From: Microbacterium endophyticum
Lineage (GTDB): Bacteria; Actinomycetota; Actinomycetes; Actinomycetales; Microbacteriaceae
Length of the DNA stretch: 64,000 nucleotides
NCBI RefSeq assembly: GCF_011047135.1
Contig: NZ_CP049255.1
Span: forward strand, 372,001-436,000
Direction of reading: 5' to 3'
Within the stretch, counting starts at the first letter, position 1, and each line of letters begins with the position of its first letter. The notes under the pieces were generated by a model. The model had not been told where the DNA came from and ran no database searches. It was given only the letters and a program-made list of their open reading frames with translations. Below, piece after piece: positions 1-8,340 of the stretch. The position numbers and the translations under genes were made by a program.

Positions 1-224
1 TAGTTCGATACGTGTGTCAACGTTGCCGCCTGCGTCGCAACGGCTTCGACGAAGACGGGATGCGCGTGGCCCAGCGAATTGACCGCTATTCCGCCGAGAA
101 AATCGAGGTAGCGGTTGCCCTCGGCATCCCATAGCCATGCGCCTTCACCGCGCACGAACAGTGCCATCCGGTCACCTGCATTGCGTACGAGGTCGCGCTT
201 CGCGTCCTCTAGCCAGTCAGTCAT
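1..224 (-). CDS. argD: Acetylornithine aminotransferase, N-terminal part (cut by window edge)
   Basis: PLP-dependent class III aminotransferase of arginine biosynthesis, converting N-acetylglutamate semialdehyde to N-acetylornithine in the cytoplasm. Only about 74 N-terminal codons lie in the window. The reading frame begins [15 protein letters not shown] and contains the family N-terminal block [20 protein letters not shown] followed by LGHAHP, typical of acetylornithine aminotransferases. The ATG at 222-224 overlaps the argB stop in an ATGA junction, so the two are translationally coupled. The PLP lysine lies outside the window. Position as last gene of argC-J-B-D supports the call. Confidence 0.93.
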   Translation of the reverse strand, partial: MTDWLEDAKRDLVRNAGDRMALFVRGEGAWLWDAEGNRYLDFLGGIAVNSLGHAHPVFVEAVATQAATLTHVSN

Positions 225-1126
225 CCCTTCACCACCTCGGTTCCAATTCCTTTATGAGTAAACAGTTCAACGAGCACGGAGTGCGGTATGCGACCGTCGA
301 TAATCGCCGCCGTTTCGACATTTCCCTCGACAGCCTCAAGGCACGCCTGCATCTTGGGGATCATTCCCGACTGCAGTCGCGGCATAAGCTCGCGAAGCTC
401 AGTCGACGTCAGATGCGACACGAGAGAGTCTCGGTTCGGCCAGTCGGCATATAGACCTGCGACGTCCGTCAAAACGACCAGCTTCGTCGCTTCGAGGGCC
501 ACGGCGAGCGCCGCCGCAGCAGCATCGGCATTCACGTTGAGCGACTGACCGGGATTATCGATGTCGGGTGCGATCGATGACACCACCGGGACACGGCCCG
601 CCGCGATCTGATCAAGCACCGGCTGCGGATCAACTTCGACGACATCTCCGACTCGTCCGAGGCTGTGCTCGGCGCCATCAACGAAGACCGCACGCTGGCG
701 CCCTCCGAACAAGCCAGCGTCCTCGCCCGAGAGGCCAGCGGCCACGGGGCCGTGCGCGTTGATCTTCGCAACAAGTTGCGGGTTGATCTGGCCGGTGAGC
801 ACCATTCGGACAACGCTGATCGCCTCAGTGCTCGTGACGCGGTAGCCGCCCTTGAACTCGCTGGGGATCGCAAGCCGGTCGAGCATATTCGAAATCTGCG
901 GCCCGCCACCATGCACGACAACAGGCTTGATGCCGACATAGCGCAGATACGCCATGTCTTCGGCGAAGGCATCCTGCAACTCTTCTGACACCATCGCATT
1001 GCCGCCGTATTTGATCACGATGATCTGGTCGGAGTAGCGCTTGAGCCACGGAAGCGAGTCGATCAGAGTCTGCGCTTTCGCGCTCGCTTCAGCGGGATCT
1101 GTGTCTTGAATATCTATATTTGTCAT
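221..1126 (-). CDS. argB: Acetylglutamate kinase
   Basis: Phosphorylates N-acetyl-L-glutamate, the second step of arginine synthesis, and is commonly the arginine-feedback point. The 301-residue protein has the amino acid kinase fold: the phosphate-binding [10 protein letters not shown] segment near residue 37, the substrate loop [11 protein letters not shown] near residue 70, a [12 protein letters not shown] block, and [12 protein letters not shown] before the C-terminal ATP-site helices ([14 protein letters not shown]). Length is normal. Its start overlaps the argJ stop by four bases and its own stop overlaps argD, so it sits in a tightly coupled operon. Confidence 0.96.
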   Translation of the reverse strand: MTNIDIQDTDPAEASAKAQTLIDSLPWLKRYSDQIIVIKYGGNAMVSEELQDAFAEDMAYLRYVGIKPVVVHGGGPQISNMLDRLAIPSEFKGGYRVTSTEAISVVRMVLTGQINPQLVAKINAHGPVAAGLSGEDAGLFGGRQRAVFVDGAEHSLGRVGDVVEVDPQPVLDQIAAGRVPVVSSIAPDIDNPGQSLNVNADAAAAALAVALEATKLVVLTDVAGLYADWPNRDSLVSHLTSTELRELMPRLQSGMIPKMQACLEAVEGNVETAAIIDGRIPHSVLVELFTHKGIGTEVVKG

Positions 1127-2280
1127 GACGAGTAGGCGCTATTTTCGTGAACGTAGTCGTGCGTGAGGTCGTTGGTAAGAATTGTCGCTGACGAATCACC
1201 GATTTTTAGATCGATGAGAACATCAGTTGCCCGTGGCGTGAGGTCAACATCCTCTCGAGGGCGATCCGGGCCGCCTTCAGCGCAGACACGGACCCCGTTC
1301 ATCCATACGTCGACGTTGTACGGGTCGAATTCGGCATCGGTCGTCCCGATGGCGGCGAGCACACGCCCCCAGTTGGCGTCATTGCCGAAAATCGCTGCCT
1401 TGAAGAGGTTGTTGCGAGCAACCGAGCGACCGACTTCTACGGCTTCGTCTTCGGATGCCGCGTGCTCGACACGAATCGTGATGTTGTGACTTGCGCCCTC
1501 GGCGTCGGCCTGTAATTGCTTCGAAAGGTCGAGGCACACCTCTGCGAGCGCCGCGGCAAACGCATCAGCGTCGGGTGAAATACCGGATGCGCCAGAGACC
1601 ATCAGCGTCACCTGATCATTGGTCGACATGCACCCGTCGGAGTCGAGGCGGTCAAAGCTCGTGCGAGTCGCGGCACGCAGATACGCATCGGCGTTCGATG
1701 AATCAATGACAGCGTCGGTCGTGATGACAACGAGCATCGTCGCAAGACCGGGAGCCAACATCCCGGCACCCTTGGCCATCCCACCGATCGTCCAACCGTC
1801 GCGAGAGACGACGGAACGCTTGGCCTTTGAGTCGGTGGTCATGATGGCTTCGGATGCCGCGACCCCGCCGTCAACGCTCAATTGTTCGATTCCGCGCGCT
1901 ACGCCCTCGAGCACACGGGAGCGAAAAATCTCGTCGCCCGTACCGATAAGTCCTGTCGAGCACACCAGAATGTCGCCCGGGCTCACGCCCAGTAGGGATG
2001 CCGTCTTCTCAGCTGTCTGATGAGTTGTTTGAAATCCGAATGAACCGGTGAAGCAATTTGCGCCCCCCGAATTGAGCACGATTGCTTCGACGACGCCGTC
2101 AGCGACAGCCTGCTGAGACCAAATAATGGGGTTGGCCTTCGCCCGGTTGCTCGTGAAGACAGCGGCGCCAACTTTGAGCGGCCCATCGTTGACGACGACG
2201 GCGACGTCCGGTTTTCCCGTTGATTTGAGGCCGACGGTAACTCCTGATGCGGTAAAACCTTGGGCTGCAGTGACGCTCAC
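1123..2280 (-). CDS. argJ: Bifunctional glutamate N-acetyltransferase/amino-acid acetyltransferase (ornithine acetyltransferase)
   Basis: Transfers the acetyl group of N-acetylornithine to glutamate, recycling it in the cyclic arginine pathway; some members also use acetyl-CoA. ArgJ self-cleaves at a conserved threonine, which here is Thr181 in [14 protein letters not shown]. The 385-residue length fits the family and the C-terminus keeps the ENSAYSS ending typical of ArgJ. Presence of argJ implies that argA and argE are not needed for the acetyl cycle. It overlaps argC upstream and argB downstream by four bases each. Confidence 0.96.
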   Translation of the reverse strand: MSVTAAQGFTASGVTVGLKSTGKPDVAVVVNDGPLKVGAAVFTSNRAKANPIIWSQQAVADGVVEAIVLNSGGANCFTGSFGFQTTHQTAEKTASLLGVSPGDILVCSTGLIGTGDEIFRSRVLEGVARGIEQLSVDGGVAASEAIMTTDSKAKRSVVSRDGWTIGGMAKGAGMLAPGLATMLVVITTDAVIDSSNADAYLRAATRTSFDRLDSDGCMSTNDQVTLMVSGASGISPDADAFAAALAEVCLDLSKQLQADAEGASHNITIRVEHAASEDEAVEVGRSVARNNLFKAAIFGNDANWGRVLAAIGTTDAEFDPYNVDVWMNGVRVCAEGGPDRPREDVDLTPRATDVLIDLKIGDSSATILTNDLTHDYVHENSAYSS

Positions 2281-3320
2281 GGCGCGACTCCGTTCATGCT
2301 GAGTGCCCGGTCTTCGGGAAGACCCAGGGCAATATTCATGGATTGGATGGCAGCTCCAGCGGTGCCCTTCACAAGATTGTCGACAGCGGCCACGACGACG
2401 ACCCGCCCCGCGTCACGGTCAATCGCGAGCCCGATTAGAGCTGTATTCGCCCCGATGACGTCAGCGGTACGCGGGAACTGGCCCTCCGGGAGTAACTGAA
2501 CGAACGCCTCACCGTTGTATGCGTCTTCCCACGCGGCGCGAAGGTCCGCGTCGCTCACTCCTGGTGCTATCGGCGCACTGGAGGTCGCGAGAATTCCCCG
2601 CGCCATAGGAACGAGTACTGGAGTGAATGAAATCCTTGGGTCGGGAGCCCCGGCCGCAATCAGGGCTTGCCTGATCTCCGGGATATGACGGTGTGTGCCG
2701 CCGACGGCATATGGGTTTGCCGATCCGAGAATCTCACTCGCAAGAAGCTTCGTCTTGAGGCTCTTGCCTGCCCCCGACGGGCCGACAGCCAGCACGCTCA
2801 CGATGCCGGCGGGGTCGATGACGCCCGCAGACACACCCGGAGCCATACTCAAACTCACCGTCGACGCGTTGCAACCCGGAGCTGCGATACGCGTCGCACC
2901 GATGAGATTCTCTCGCTGTTTGCCTGTGCCCACCGGCAACTCTGGAACGCCGTAGGTCCAGGGCTCGTGAAATGGGCCACTGTAGAAGCGATCCCACTCG
3001 GTCTCAGATACGAGCCGGTGATCTGCTCCCGCATCGATGACGAGAGGGGTGCCACCGAGCGAATCTGTGTACTGGCCCGACTGGCCGTGCGGAAGCGCAA
3101 GAAAAACGATGTCGTGGCCGGCCAGGATCTCGGGCGTCGTCTCTTGAATTGTGAGATGCGCGAGCGAACGCAGGTGCGGCTGATGCTGCACGAGCGGCTG
3201 TCCTGCCGTCGAGTGGGCAGTTACGGTGCGAATTTCTACATCGGGATGCGCAGCGAGGAGACGAAGAATTTCTCCTCCTGCATAGCCGGAGGCGCCGGAT
3301 ACAGCGACCGAATACGTCAT
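2277..3320 (-). CDS. argC: N-acetyl-gamma-glutamyl-phosphate reductase
   Basis: NADPH-dependent reduction of N-acetylglutamyl phosphate to the semialdehyde. I use the ATG at 3318-3320, giving 347 residues beginning [17 protein letters not shown], because this is the family N-terminus (Rossmann [10 protein letters not shown]) and GGTGGA lies just upstream; an ATG nine codons earlier is possible but adds an unconserved stretch. The catalytic cysteine is in AAPGCNAST (about residue 150). First gene of the argC-J-B-D run; no convincing ArgR box was identified by eye in the roughly 200 bp upstream. Confidence 0.95.
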   Translation of the reverse strand: MTYSVAVSGASGYAGGEILRLLAAHPDVEIRTVTAHSTAGQPLVQHQPHLRSLAHLTIQETTPEILAGHDIVFLALPHGQSGQYTDSLGGTPLVIDAGADHRLVSETEWDRFYSGPFHEPWTYGVPELPVGTGKQRENLIGATRIAAPGCNASTVSLSMAPGVSAGVIDPAGIVSVLAVGPSGAGKSLKTKLLASEILGSANPYAVGGTHRHIPEIRQALIAAGAPDPRISFTPVLVPMARGILATSSAPIAPGVSDADLRAAWEDAYNGEAFVQLLPEGQFPRTADVIGANTALIGLAIDRDAGRVVVVAAVDNLVKGTAGAAIQSMNIALGLPEDRALSMNGVAP

Positions 3321-3522
3321 GGATTCCACCTTAGAGTCTGGAGACAAGAGCCTGAGACGGCGACGCCCACACTCCTCCCGAAGGCGGATGCGCGCAGTCG
3401 CCTAGAGTCGGCGGCCGTCCAGACGTCGGCGCGCGCTAACCACGCTCGAAACGAGCGAAAGAGAGAAAGGCACAGCCGATGGCATGAAGCGACGATATCG
3501 GCATGCGTACGCCGTGCGCAAA

Positions 3523-5367
3523 TCACGAAGCCGTGGCCACGAGCATTCCCCGAAGGACCGATTGCCGCGCGCGAGCCACAGCCGCGACCGTCAGAAGAGC
3601 GGCGATGACCCCCCAGATAGCCAGACCGATCGCGGCGGAGAGCACCGCATGCAGTGATCCGCCCACGAGAGCCTGAGCACCCTGCAATGCAAGGCTGAGC
3701 GGAAGGAACCCCAGTGCGCTCTCGCTGGAATGAGGCGCCAGGGTTCCCGAGGCGACGAGCTGGAGTCCGAGTGCAACAACCGATACCACGAGACCCGCAC
3801 GCCCCATCAACGCAACCAGCGCTTGATGAAGGAGAGCAAAAGCCATAGCGGCGACCACTGTGAAAGCGAAGGCGACACCAAGACGCGTTGCTGGAATCCC
3901 AACGATAACGATCGCAATCCACACCAGAACCGCCTGCACGAATCCCACGGCGACTGCGACCATCGCACTGTCCGCCGCGATGCGCAGAGCTGACACAGCG
4001 GTAGTGAGTCGTGTTCGCGAGAACGGTGCCACCACGAGGAAGGTCGCAAGCGCACCTAGCCACAACGCGACCGGCACCACGGCGCCGAGAGTTGCTGCAC
4101 GGGCGGTCGTCGGGCCAGCCACAGACGTGACGTCAGCGGTGATGGGCGTCGACACGACTGCCGCGATCGACTTCTGCTGCGCCGCGGAGTAGTCCGGTAT
4201 GTCAGCTGAAATGGTGTCTAGATCATCGACAACAGTGCCCGTGGCAGCCCCGAGCTCGCCGAGATCTGTTGAAAGTGTCGCTATGCCGGTACCGATCGCC
4301 TCGGAGACCTCTGCGGTGTCACCGACATAGCCGTCCAGCGTCGTGAGGCCACGTGCAACCGGGCCACTCACATCAGCGAGGACAGCATCGGCTGCCGCGA
4401 CACCCACTGCGTACTCGGCGTCGTTTGCGAGCGAGCCTCCCTGTTCGTACAGCTGAGATGCCATCCCGTCCACTTCGTCTTGCAGTGCGACTACGGTGCC
4501 CAGGAGATCACTCATCGGTGCTGTCGGATCAGCCCGAATCGCGGCCTCAAGCTCGGCGAGCGCATCGGCGGTCAGCGTCTGGGCGGCAGCGAGCTCGCTG
4601 GCGCGTAAGGATCGTTCGCCGAGTGCTTCAGCGAGTTGAGCAGAACCGGCTGCTCCATCCGCGCTGAGACGGCCAAGATCACGTGCGCCGTCCGGAAGCA
4701 GACCGAGCACATCCCTGATATCCGCTAGGCCCGTCGCCAGGTCCTCGGAATATCCTGCAATCGTGCCAGCACCGGTGGACGCGGCATCCGTATCGTCAGC
4801 GATTTTCGATAGACCCCCACCTATTTCGCCGATGCCGGTATGCAGTTGCGCGAACGAGTCGAGCGTCCCAGAAATGTAGGCGGTCGTGATCGTTGTCGAT
4901 ACACCATTCGGTATGCGCTCGGCGACCGCATCCGCGATGACTCCGCCGGCATAGCCGTGAGCCGTACTCGTCTTGACCGAGATCGTTGCCGCCGCTGGGG
5001 TGTCAGACGAGATCGTGGCCACAGACTTCGAAAAGTCGGTGGGAATCGTGACGACAGCAACGTACGTGCCGTCGTCTAACCCCGTGGAAGCGGTCGCGGT
5101 GTCGGTCAGTGTCCAGTCGACACCGTTATCTGTCGTGACAAGATTTTCCGTCAACAACTTGCCCGCTATTACGGGTGAGTCCGTGGTGAGTCCGACGGGA
5201 ACGTCCAGGTTGACGACTGCGACCGGAATCGACTGATCCGCACTCCGAGGCACAAGGGCCAGCACGATGAGAAGCGGCGCCAGCACCGCCACGGCAACAA
5301 CAATGAGGACTCTTGTTCTGCGGGCTCCCACTTCGGGTGCGCCGACCATGCTCCACAGGGCGCTCAT
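3523..5367 (-). CDS. YhgE/Pip family membrane protein
   Basis: A 614-residue integral membrane protein with the YhgE/Pip layout: one N-terminal membrane segment (about 21-39), a long extracytoplasmic Ala/Asp/Leu-rich helical region (about 40-420, starting PVAVVNLDVPV), then five to six C-terminal segments (about 428-448, 463-490, 497-520, 524-541, 575-598) like an ABC-2 permease. The family includes the phage infection protein of lactococci and WXG100/ESAT-associated membrane proteins; the exact role here is unknown. Its ATG overlaps the stop of the upstream MMPL gene (ATGA, 5364-5367), so the two are surely co-expressed and may form one export complex. Confidence 0.85.
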   Translation of the reverse strand: MSALWSMVGAPEVGARRTRVLIVVAVAVLAPLLIVLALVPRSADQSIPVAVVNLDVPVGLTTDSPVIAGKLLTENLVTTDNGVDWTLTDTATASTGLDDGTYVAVVTIPTDFSKSVATISSDTPAAATISVKTSTAHGYAGGVIADAVAERIPNGVSTTITTAYISGTLDSFAQLHTGIGEIGGGLSKIADDTDAASTGAGTIAGYSEDLATGLADIRDVLGLLPDGARDLGRLSADGAAGSAQLAEALGERSLRASELAAAQTLTADALAELEAAIRADPTAPMSDLLGTVVALQDEVDGMASQLYEQGGSLANDAEYAVGVAAADAVLADVSGPVARGLTTLDGYVGDTAEVSEAIGTGIATLSTDLGELGAATGTVVDDLDTISADIPDYSAAQQKSIAAVVSTPITADVTSVAGPTTARAATLGAVVPVALWLGALATFLVVAPFSRTRLTTAVSALRIAADSAMVAVAVGFVQAVLVWIAIVIVGIPATRLGVAFAFTVVAAMAFALLHQALVALMGRAGLVVSVVALGLQLVASGTLAPHSSESALGFLPLSLALQGAQALVGGSLHAVLSAAIGLAIWGVIAALLTVAAVARARQSVLRGMLVATAS

Positions 5368-8225
5368 GCGCGGTGTCCTTTCGTTGCGGTGCCGGCATAC
5401 TCGTCGAGCGCGACCATAACGACATGACGGTCGGTCATGGGCGACTCAACGGATGCAGCAACAACAAGGGTGGTGTCGGTACGAGCGCGAGACACCATGA
5501 CGGCAACCAGCGCGTTCGCGGCGATTTTGCCCGTCGCATCGATTGCGACCAGACGCGACGATGGGGCTAGCGCCGCCGCGACGTCGAGACTCCACAGCTG
5601 AGTGTCGGTGAGCGAACCGACGGGCGTTGAAAGCTCGATCATCGAATGCGCATCGTCGGATACCGCATTCAGCAGGTGATCGTAGGTCTCCGCGGCTTCG
5701 GCCACCAGCGCGTCACGCTCGTGGCTGGCACGCGCGGCATCACGCATCCGCGCACGAAGCCGCTCGTGCACGGTCTCGCCTCCCGGCGCATCGGGCACTG
5801 CGGGCACGAATCGGCACTCTTTCGAAATCGCTGCACGTTCGAAAGGAACGAGACGGCCAAACACGCTCAGATCTCCCACGGTATCGGCGGCGCGGCCCGC
5901 AATCGCCGCTACCACGGCGCCCGAGTGCTCGCCTTCTACGAGTACGACGTCGTGCTCGGAAGCCCGGAAACTCACCGGTGCACTCTGAACCACGGAGAGC
6001 CCATCAGCCCAGATGCTAGCGCTCTGATCGCCGCCGTCTTTCACCCACTCGCGTTGGCGCAGCATCCGCTGCACGACTTCACCCTCGATGTCGGCGTTCG
6101 GCAGCGCTCTATCGAGCCACTTCGGCACCCACCAGGCTTTGTCGCCGAGCAGCGCCATAACGGCGGGGATGAAGGTCATACGCACGATAAACGCGTCGAT
6201 GAGAACGCCGATAGCAAGTGCGAACGCGATCGGTTGGATCAGCGCGGCACTACCCGGGACGAACGAAAAGAAGACGGAAAACATAATGAGGGCGGCCGCT
6301 GTGATGACTCGAGCGGATGCCGAGAATCCCTGCAGCACCGCAGTGCGCGCACTACCGGTCTCAAAGAACTGTTCCCGCATTCTCGACACGAGGAACACGT
6401 GGTAGTCCATTGCTAGTCCGAACAGGACTGCCATCACGAGAATTGGCATGAAGCTCACGACTGGGCCCACTTTCGCGACGCCGATAAGGGACGCACCGAA
6501 TCCCATTTCGAAGACCAAACGAGTGACTCCCAGCGCACCTCCCACAGTCAGGAGATATCCCACGGTCGCCGACAGCGGTACGGCGATTGAGCGGAACATG
6601 ATCGTCAGGAGAAGCAGACAGAGTCCCACGACCACGACACCGAACGGCAAGAGCGCAGCGTTGAGGCGCGCTGAAATATCGACCCCGAGCGCCGTCGAGC
6701 CAGTGACTTCGAAAGTGAACCCGTTCTTCTTTTCGAAGGAAGGTGCGAGATCTCGAAGGGTGGCCACAAGGTCGGCGGTCGCAGCGGAGGACGGCGAACT
6801 TTTCGGAGTGACTGAAAGCACTGCGAAATCGAACGCTTCGTTGGGCGTCGCCTGAGAAACCGCCGCCACGTTCGCAACACCCGCGAACTCAGCATCGAGC
6901 GCATCAAGGGCTTTCTCGATATCGAGCGTGTGGGATATATCGGCTGTGACGACGAGTGGACCATTGAACCCAGGACCGAATCCCTCGTCGAGCAGGTCAT
7001 ACGCCACCCTCGCGGGGCTTCCTGGGGGATCATACCCAGCGTCAGGAAGTGTGAGTCGAGCACCGAATGCTGGAATGGCAGCGGCTCCGAGGCATCCGAC
7101 CACCAGAAGAATCGCCACGATGGGTGTTGCTGTCACGCCTCGCACCCAGATGGGTGGTCGTGATTCTCGCGGAGTGCGTTGCCGACGCCGCACGCGAGGG
7201 CGAAGTGCTCCGCCGAAAACCGCGAGCAGTGCCGGCAACAGCGTGAGCGCAACAGCGAGTGCACCCATCACCGCGACGGCCGCGCCCAATCCCATCACCG
7301 TGAGGAAAGGAATGCCTGCCACAGAGAGCCCGACCAGCGCGATCATCACTGTGATCCCCGCGAAAACAACCGCTGTGCCCGCGGTAGCCGTGGCGACCGC
7401 CACTGATTGCCGAGGGCTCATTCCTGCACGCATCTGCGCGCGGTGACGCGACGTTATGAGAAGTGAGTAGTCGATACCCACCGCAAGCCCCAACATCGTC
7501 GCGAGCAGTGGCGCAGTCTGCGAAACCGGTACGAAGGACGCAGTGATGAGGATGGCGCTTGAAGCGAAGCCGACACCGAGCAGGGCGGTGAGCAGCGGAA
7601 TCCCCGCCGCGACGAGTGAACCGAACGTCAGGGCCAAAACGAGAAAGGCGATGGCGATTCCGAAGAGCTCGGTGAAGTTCGTCGACGACGCCGTCGCTTC
7701 CAATCCGGAGTAGGCGACTTTCAGTCCCGCCTCGCTCGCAGGTTGCATCGCAGATTCCGCGTCCGCGACGACGGCGTTGCTTGCTGTAGCGGATGACAGT
7801 TGGAGCGCGATGAAAGCCATCGATTTGTCCGAAGAAACCTGAGTGGCTTCTCCTGTGCCCGCGGCCGATGAACCTGCGGCCGCCATGGGGAATGGACACG
7901 TCACAGATTTCACCGCGGAAAGGGAGGCGAGCGCTTCACACGCCGTCGACACGACGTCCGCATCGTCGCTGATGTCACCGCCGTCGGAAGCTTGCACGAT
8001 GACGCGTGCGCTGGCCCCGCTAAGTTGGGGAAAACGCTGCTCAAGAGTCTCAAGAGCCTCTTGAGCCTGGGTACCCGGAATCGTGAATGAGGGCTCGAGA
8101 TTGCTCGAGCCGCCTCGAACGCCGGCGATGGTGCCAAGTCCAACCGCAAGAACAAGCCAGGCGACGATCACCCACCAGCGATACTTCGCAGAAAAACGGC
8201 CTACCCGATAGAGCAACGATGACAT
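5364..8225 (-). CDS. MMPL-family transporter with a C-terminal degenerate ABC-ATPase-like domain
   Basis: A 953-residue RND-type (MMPL) exporter. I use the ATG at 8223-8225 (MSSLLYRVGRFSAKYRWWVI) because this is the family N-terminus. Two six-helix repeats are visible, each led by a large extracytoplasmic loop, with GLAVGIDYSLLITSRHR near 246-262 and FGLAMDYHVFLVSRMRE near 602-618. After the last helix, residues about 722-953 are soluble. This tail follows ABC ATPase order: a Walker A-like VEGEHSGAVVAAIAGR, a signature-like SLTDTQ, and a Walker B-like RLVAIDATG, but the Walker A lysine and the Walker B glutamate are absent. Such MMPL proteins move lipids or drugs; substrate unknown. No adjacent TetR regulator. 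Confidence 0.88.
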   Translation of the reverse strand: MSSLLYRVGRFSAKYRWWVIVAWLVLAVGLGTIAGVRGGSSNLEPSFTIPGTQAQEALETLEQRFPQLSGASARVIVQASDGGDISDDADVVSTACEALASLSAVKSVTCPFPMAAAGSSAAGTGEATQVSSDKSMAFIALQLSSATASNAVVADAESAMQPASEAGLKVAYSGLEATASSTNFTELFGIAIAFLVLALTFGSLVAAGIPLLTALLGVGFASSAILITASFVPVSQTAPLLATMLGLAVGIDYSLLITSRHRAQMRAGMSPRQSVAVATATAGTAVVFAGITVMIALVGLSVAGIPFLTVMGLGAAVAVMGALAVALTLLPALLAVFGGALRPRVRRRQRTPRESRPPIWVRGVTATPIVAILLVVGCLGAAAIPAFGARLTLPDAGYDPPGSPARVAYDLLDEGFGPGFNGPLVVTADISHTLDIEKALDALDAEFAGVANVAAVSQATPNEAFDFAVLSVTPKSSPSSAATADLVATLRDLAPSFEKKNGFTFEVTGSTALGVDISARLNAALLPFGVVVVGLCLLLLTIMFRSIAVPLSATVGYLLTVGGALGVTRLVFEMGFGASLIGVAKVGPVVSFMPILVMAVLFGLAMDYHVFLVSRMREQFFETGSARTAVLQGFSASARVITAAALIMFSVFFSFVPGSAALIQPIAFALAIGVLIDAFIVRMTFIPAVMALLGDKAWWVPKWLDRALPNADIEGEVVQRMLRQREWVKDGGDQSASIWADGLSVVQSAPVSFRASEHDVVLVEGEHSGAVVAAIAGRAADTVGDLSVFGRLVPFERAAISKECRFVPAVPDAPGGETVHERLRARMRDAARASHERDALVAEAAETYDHLLNAVSDDAHSMIELSTPVGSLTDTQLWSLDVAAALAPSSRLVAIDATGKIAANALVAVMVSRARTDTTLVVAASVESPMTDRHVVMVALDEYAGTATKGHRA

Positions 8226-8340
8226 CGTCGCGTCCTCCCCGTGGAAGCGCACGCAGGTCGTGCCCCCCGCCGAAGCGTAGCGCAAACCGTGCTACGAGTT
8301 CGATCCCCGGCTACTCCAGCACGCGCGAAGCCCCCAGCGG

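Noticed and set aside
3443..3457. CGCTCG-AAA-CGAGCG hairpin between the YhgE gene and argC as a terminator
   Set aside because: Only six base pairs, 65 bases past the YhgE stop and without a T run; too weak to claim.
6000..6420. Long plus-strand open frames opposite the MMPL gene
   Set aside because: Composition is that of antisense frames in high-GC DNA (Arg/His-rich) with no domain or ribosome site.
8285..8325. GTTCGATCCCC-like stretch resembling a tRNA T-loop
   Set aside because: The flanking bases cannot form the five-pair T stem and no acceptor or anticodon stem is found; it is spacer between the MMPL gene and pheT.
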